9,293 nucleotides of DNA from Anaerolineales bacterium (GTDB taxonomy: Bacteria; Chloroflexota; Anaerolineae; Anaerolineales; Villigracilaceae): the NCBI GenBank assembly GCA_020847355.1, contig JADLCG010000193.1, positions 1 to 9,293 of the forward strand. Reading direction: 5' to 3'. Under the pieces are notes generated by a model, which worked only from the letters and a program-made list of their open reading frames with translations, did not search any database and was not told the DNA's origin. Below, piece after piece: positions 6,772-9,293 of the stretch. Made by a program: the position numbers and the translations under genes. The stretch's first letter is position 1, and each line of letters opens with the position of its first letter.

Positions 6772-7170
6772 TTAGAAAGAATGCAACGCTTTATCTAAAT
6801 CTTCAAAGGTTTCGATGTAAACGTCAAAGCCGCTTAACTCAAAAACGTCTTTGATTTGCGGAGCTAAATTTACAACCTTGAGATATGGCGCTTTGTAAGC
6901 CCCTGCGCTCATACCCTGACGCAGTTGTTCGTCGTTTACGTCTTTATGCAAAGCGCGAAGTTTGTTGAAGATGTTGTGTAAAGCTCTCAGCCCGGCGCTG
7001 CTCACAAACGAGCATTGCGCTAAATCTACCAAGATATAGCGCGCGCCGCTTTCGATGAGTTGATTCGCTTGCGTTTCAAAAGCCTGATGCGTAGCGGAAT
7101 CAACCGCGCCTTCAACGCACAGGACGGTAACAGGTACGCGCCTATTTTCTTGTTTAACTGTAATGTTCAT
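6772..7170 (-). CDS. STAS-domain protein, anti-sigma factor antagonist-like (copy 2)
   Basis: Stand-alone STAS domain of 132 residues, the tandem paralogue of the gene after it in the operon. The two proteins align end to end without a gap; by hand count 59 of 132 positions are identical (about 45%). The core motif is YILVDLAQCSFVSSAGLR (45-62) with S57/S58 as the likely switch serines; V56 replaces the customary aspartate. The same extra segment after helix 2 (about 74-95) is kept, including the pair Y92-K93 and P95-x-L97-K98. The C-terminal part DVFELSGFDVYIETFEDLDKAL is typical of the last helix and strand of the fold. It starts at ATG 7170 with a weak purine-rich GGATAAAA upstream and lies 18 nt after the membrane protein gene. 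Duplicate STAS proteins may compete for one partner or form a heteromer; function is inferred only from the fold. Confidence 0.88.
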   Translation of the reverse strand: MNITVKQENRRVPVTVLCVEGAVDSATHQAFETQANQLIESGARYILVDLAQCSFVSSAGLRALHNIFNKLRALHKDVNDEQLRQGMSAGAYKAPYLKVVNLAPQIKDVFELSGFDVYIETFEDLDKALHSF

Positions 7171-7188
7171 TTTTATCCGCTATTTCGG

Positions 7189-8205
7189 TTATTGATTTTC
7201 TTTCGACGCTTGCTTGACGTTGACCAACTTGCGTAAGACGTCAAACCAAAATGGCGCGCCTTGCGCGGCGGCAAATGCGCTCAGGAAATAGCCAACTAAT
7301 TTGACGAGAATGCCCCAGAAATTATTCAAATTGGGCAAGCCGGTTACGGCGCGGCATTCTCCAGCGGAACGAAAGACAAGTTGATAATCAATCACGCTGA
7401 TTCCGCCGCAGAGATTGGTCTCCAGCTTTTTGGTCGTCCAGCCTACTGGGAAGTTGATCGCCTCTAACGCGCTCGAAGCTGGTTCGCCGCTTTGCGCTTG
7501 CGCCTCCGCCTGAGCGACGATGATCGCCCGCGTGGAAGGCTCCAGCCAAAGTTTTTGCGCCACTTGAATTGAATCCACGTTCATTACTATGGCAATGCCC
7601 AGCCCGATCCAAAAGGCGATCCATTGGGCGCGCAATTTGTACCACTGACTCGCTTGCGACATTACGTCGTTGAACCAAGCCTCGGTATTTTTGCGATATT
7701 CCGCCACTTTGTTTTCAAATTGCTCAAGTTTCGCGTCTGCGGCTTGCATGTCTTTTTCCATATTTGGGTAAAGATAATGCGTTACGCTGGCTAAGGCTAA
7801 GTTTTTTTGCCAAAGCGCTTTCATGTTGTCTTTCATCTGCGTCATGGACAGCATATCTACCGGAACGTCTTTTTCGCCTTTTCCGGCGTTCATAATCACT
7901 TCAAAGGCGGCGGTGGCGAAAGTAGGGTTGGGAATATAGTCCGGGCGTTTTACTTTGCCTTTTTTATCTTTGATCAATCCGCCGTTTTTATCTTTGAGCG
8001 AAAGCTCCAAGATCAACGGATGATTATAGAAACGCTCGACCATATCTTTATCTTTGAACATATTGTGAATGGCTTGCTCTAAATATTCGGCGCGCCAATT
8101 GAACCATGCGCCAATGCGATTTTGAATTTCCATCGTGGCGACGCTGATGACCAGCCAAACAAAGACCAACCCAATTGCCACTTCAAGTATGGCGTCTAAT
8201 TGCAT
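7189..8205 (-). CDS. Three-helix membrane protein of unknown function
   Basis: Protein of 338 residues that I cannot assign to a characterised family. Three hydrophobic segments are visible: 6-24, 194-212 and 296-314. Basic residues flank the inner sides (R30, R38 after helix 1; K190, R192 before helix 2; R325, K326, K331 after helix 3), which suggests an outside N terminus, a cytoplasmic loop of about 170 residues, an outside loop of about 80 residues and a cytoplasmic tail. The cytoplasmic loop has a lysine-rich stretch (71-87) and a charged, probably coiled-coil segment (150-175). The outside loop carries the pair C266 and C284, which could form a disulphide. The end (AAAQGAPFWFDVLRKL) looks like a conserved family signature. 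ATG 8205 has a strong AAGGAGG site in front. The two STAS genes follow at 18-nt spacing, so it may be the membrane partner of those proteins; that is inference from order only. Confidence 0.8.
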   Translation of the reverse strand: MQLDAILEVAIGLVFVWLVISVATMEIQNRIGAWFNWRAEYLEQAIHNMFKDKDMVERFYNHPLILELSLKDKNGGLIKDKKGKVKRPDYIPNPTFATAAFEVIMNAGKGEKDVPVDMLSMTQMKDNMKALWQKNLALASVTHYLYPNMEKDMQAADAKLEQFENKVAEYRKNTEAWFNDVMSQASQWYKLRAQWIAFWIGLGIAIVMNVDSIQVAQKLWLEPSTRAIIVAQAEAQAQSGEPASSALEAINFPVGWTTKKLETNLCGGISVIDYQLVFRSAGECRAVTGLPNLNNFWGILVKLVGYFLSAFAAAQGAPFWFDVLRKLVNVKQASKENQ

Positions 8206-8210
8206 AACTT

Positions 8211-8217
8211 CCTCCTT
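8211..8217 (-). promoter_or_regulatory. Strong Shine-Dalgarno AAGGAGG of the membrane protein gene
   Basis: AAGGAGG on the minus strand ends 5 nt before ATG 8205. It is the longest anti-16S match in the right block and fixes this start with confidence. Confidence 0.85.
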
Positions 8218-8262
8218 GTGACCAAGCGGAATAAAGAACCTGATTGATTTTAACCTGAAATT

Positions 8263-9156
8263 TTACGCATTTGGCGTTTCGGAATGCGGAGTGAGGCGCG
8301 CTTGATTGACCAGATAAATCCCCGCCAGAGCAAGCGCTCCGCCGATCCATTGTTCGCGGGTGGGCATTTCGCCGAGGAGCGGAATTGCCAACAAGGCAGT
8401 GATCACAGGTTGACCGATCAAAGTGGGGGAGACCACCGAAGCGGGTAAATGACCCAGCGCGTAGGCAATGGTCAAGTAACCGATGGATTGTGAAACCAGC
8501 GCGCTGGCGATAAAGACCAACCAAGTTTGCGCCGAGTATCCGCTGAATGAATTGCCGAGAAATAGGTTGATGAAAAAAATGAAGATTGTTGCCGTTGCGC
8601 CTACTATCCACGTGTAGCGGAGCGGATCCATATATTTTCTGCCGCGTTGCGTGGTGAGTTGATACAAGGCATAGAAAATTGCGGCGACGCTGGCTAGTAA
8701 ATCTCCGGCGTTGATTGAGAAATCTTTAGCGAAGTTAACGCCGACTACAAAAGCCGCGCCGAGCAAGGTTAGGACTAGCCCAACCCAGAAGGAAATTTTG
8801 AGTTTCTCGCGGAAGATAAAAAAAGCGGCTAACGCCACCCAGAGCGGGGAAGTGTTGCCAAGCAAGGTCACTTTGGCGGCGGTGGTGTGTTGAGCCGCCG
8901 TATTCCAAATGGAAAAATCAAAAGCGGTGAACGCGCCCGCTACAATTGGAAACCAAAGCGAGCGTTTTTCAAGTTTGCCGAATTTTTTCCGCTGTTGAAT
9001 GAGGAAAGGCGCAAAGAAAATGGTGGCGAACAAAACGCGATAAAACGCGGTGATCGGTCCGGGCGCTTCTGCCCAACGCACAAACATAGCCGAAAGGCTT
9101 AAGGCGCTAATCCCAACCGCCAAAGCCAGATAGGGGATGAATTTATTCGATTGCAT
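8263..9156 (-). CDS. EamA/DMT-superfamily transporter
   Basis: Inner-membrane protein of 297 residues with about ten hydrophobic helices in two EamA repeats (about 9-138 and 149-285), the standard size and plan of the drug/metabolite transporter family, which exports amino acids, nucleosides or other small metabolites. The first repeat ends with LLGNTSPLWVALAAF and a loop REKL (116-119); the second with SPTLIGQPVITALL and GEMPT (262-266), the two symmetry-related family signatures. A basic QQRKK loop (54-58) and QRGRKYMDP (170-178) lie in likely cytoplasmic loops. It starts at ATG 9156, with no Shine-Dalgarno sequence but an extended -10-like element just upstream. The next gene follows after 57 nt with its own strong ribosome site. 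The substrate cannot be told from the sequence. Confidence 0.93.
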   Translation of the reverse strand: MQSNKFIPYLALAVGISALSLSAMFVRWAEAPGPITAFYRVLFATIFFAPFLIQQRKKFGKLEKRSLWFPIVAGAFTAFDFSIWNTAAQHTTAAKVTLLGNTSPLWVALAAFFIFREKLKISFWVGLVLTLLGAAFVVGVNFAKDFSINAGDLLASVAAIFYALYQLTTQRGRKYMDPLRYTWIVGATATIFIFFINLFLGNSFSGYSAQTWLVFIASALVSQSIGYLTIAYALGHLPASVVSPTLIGQPVITALLAIPLLGEMPTREQWIGGALALAGIYLVNQARLTPHSETPNA

Positions 9157-9162
9157 TTGGAA

Positions 9163-9171
9163 ATTGTATCA
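9163..9171 (-). promoter_or_regulatory. Possible extended -10 promoter element for the EamA gene
   Basis: The minus strand reads TGATACAAT: a TG-n element and TACAAT, one mismatch from TATAAT. Six bases separate it from the ATG at 9156, so transcription would begin at or next to the start codon. A TTGAAA lies upstream (9192-9197), but 23 nt away, too far for a normal -35, which fits an extended -10 type promoter if it is real. The TG-A is also the stop codon of the preceding gene. Confidence 0.35.
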
Positions 9172-9293
9172 GACGCGGGCGCTGGCGATTCTTTCAAGGG
9201 TTGGCAAAAGCTCGGTTAGTTTGCGAATGCTAAAGTCCGGTTTGGCGCGGCGCATTTCCTCATCCTTAAATTTTGCGCGGCGCGTAATCCAAA
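9169..9293 (-). CDS. C-terminal end of a probable HAD-superfamily hydrolase (partial)
   Basis: An open frame enters from the right edge on the minus strand (first whole codon at 9291) and ends with TGA at 9169-9171, giving the last 40 residues of a protein whose start is outside the window. The end contains RRAKPDFSIRKLTELLPTLE, which resembles the C terminus of haloacid-dehalogenase-type phosphatases, where a 'Pro-Asp-(Tyr/Phe)-x-Ile' strand is followed by a Leu-x-Glu-Leu helix. None of the catalytic motifs (DxD, Lys, second acidic pair) lie in the visible part, so the family call is tentative; the coding frame itself is well supported by codon use like its neighbours and by the 12-nt spacing to the EamA gene. 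Confidence 0.55.
   Translation of the reverse strand, partial: WITRRAKFKDEEMRRAKPDFSIRKLTELLPTLERIASARV

Noticed and set aside
8206..8262. TAAAAT in the 57-nt gap as a promoter for the membrane protein gene.
   Set aside because: No -35 hexamer at an acceptable distance and no TG extension; in AT-rich spacer a single such hexamer is expected by chance.

Overview
The window looks like an ordinary chromosomal stretch of a moderate-GC bacterium. The style of the proteins (a phosphomutase-like protein resembling the MSMEG_4193 type, paired stand-alone STAS proteins, and GCG/GCC-rich codons mixed with AT-rich ones) suggests a Chloroflexota member, probably of the Anaerolineae. No rRNA or other marker gene is present, so this is an inference from protein character only. 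I see no mobile element, CRISPR array, tRNA or prophage gene.

Left block, plus strand (1-3732): the 3' part of a fold-type I PLP aminotransferase is followed 18 bases later by a very long protein. That protein joins a glutamate-cysteine-ligase-like (GCS2-type) amide-forming domain to a complete M20 zinc peptidase/deacylase domain. The block ends in a textbook intrinsic terminator with a 10-bp perfect stem and eight T. Aminotransferase, amide ligase and amide hydrolase together resemble a 'protect, convert, release' amino-acid route, but no substrate can be read from the sequence. This is the most unusual part of the window.

Right block, minus strand (9293 down to 3722), read in transcription order: the tail of a probable HAD-type hydrolase; an EamA/DMT transporter that may start leaderlessly; a three-helix membrane protein of unknown function; two tandem STAS-domain paralogues; the AAA+ clamp-loader-like ATPase RarA; a small dual-specificity-type phosphatase whose start is 1 nt from the rarA stop; and, after a 139-base gap, a histidine-phosphatase-family protein. 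Spacings from the membrane protein to the dual-specificity phosphatase are 18, 18, 12 and 1 nt, so these five genes probably share one transcript. The two STAS proteins and the membrane protein may form a small membrane-linked signalling unit, and the phosphatase could act on it, but that link is only contextual.

The two blocks converge at 3722-3732. The last codons and the stop of the histidine-phosphatase gene are written inside the terminator of the left block. The non-coding gaps are all short. The largest (4346-4484) shows no convincing promoter or terminator, although one for the last gene would be expected there.
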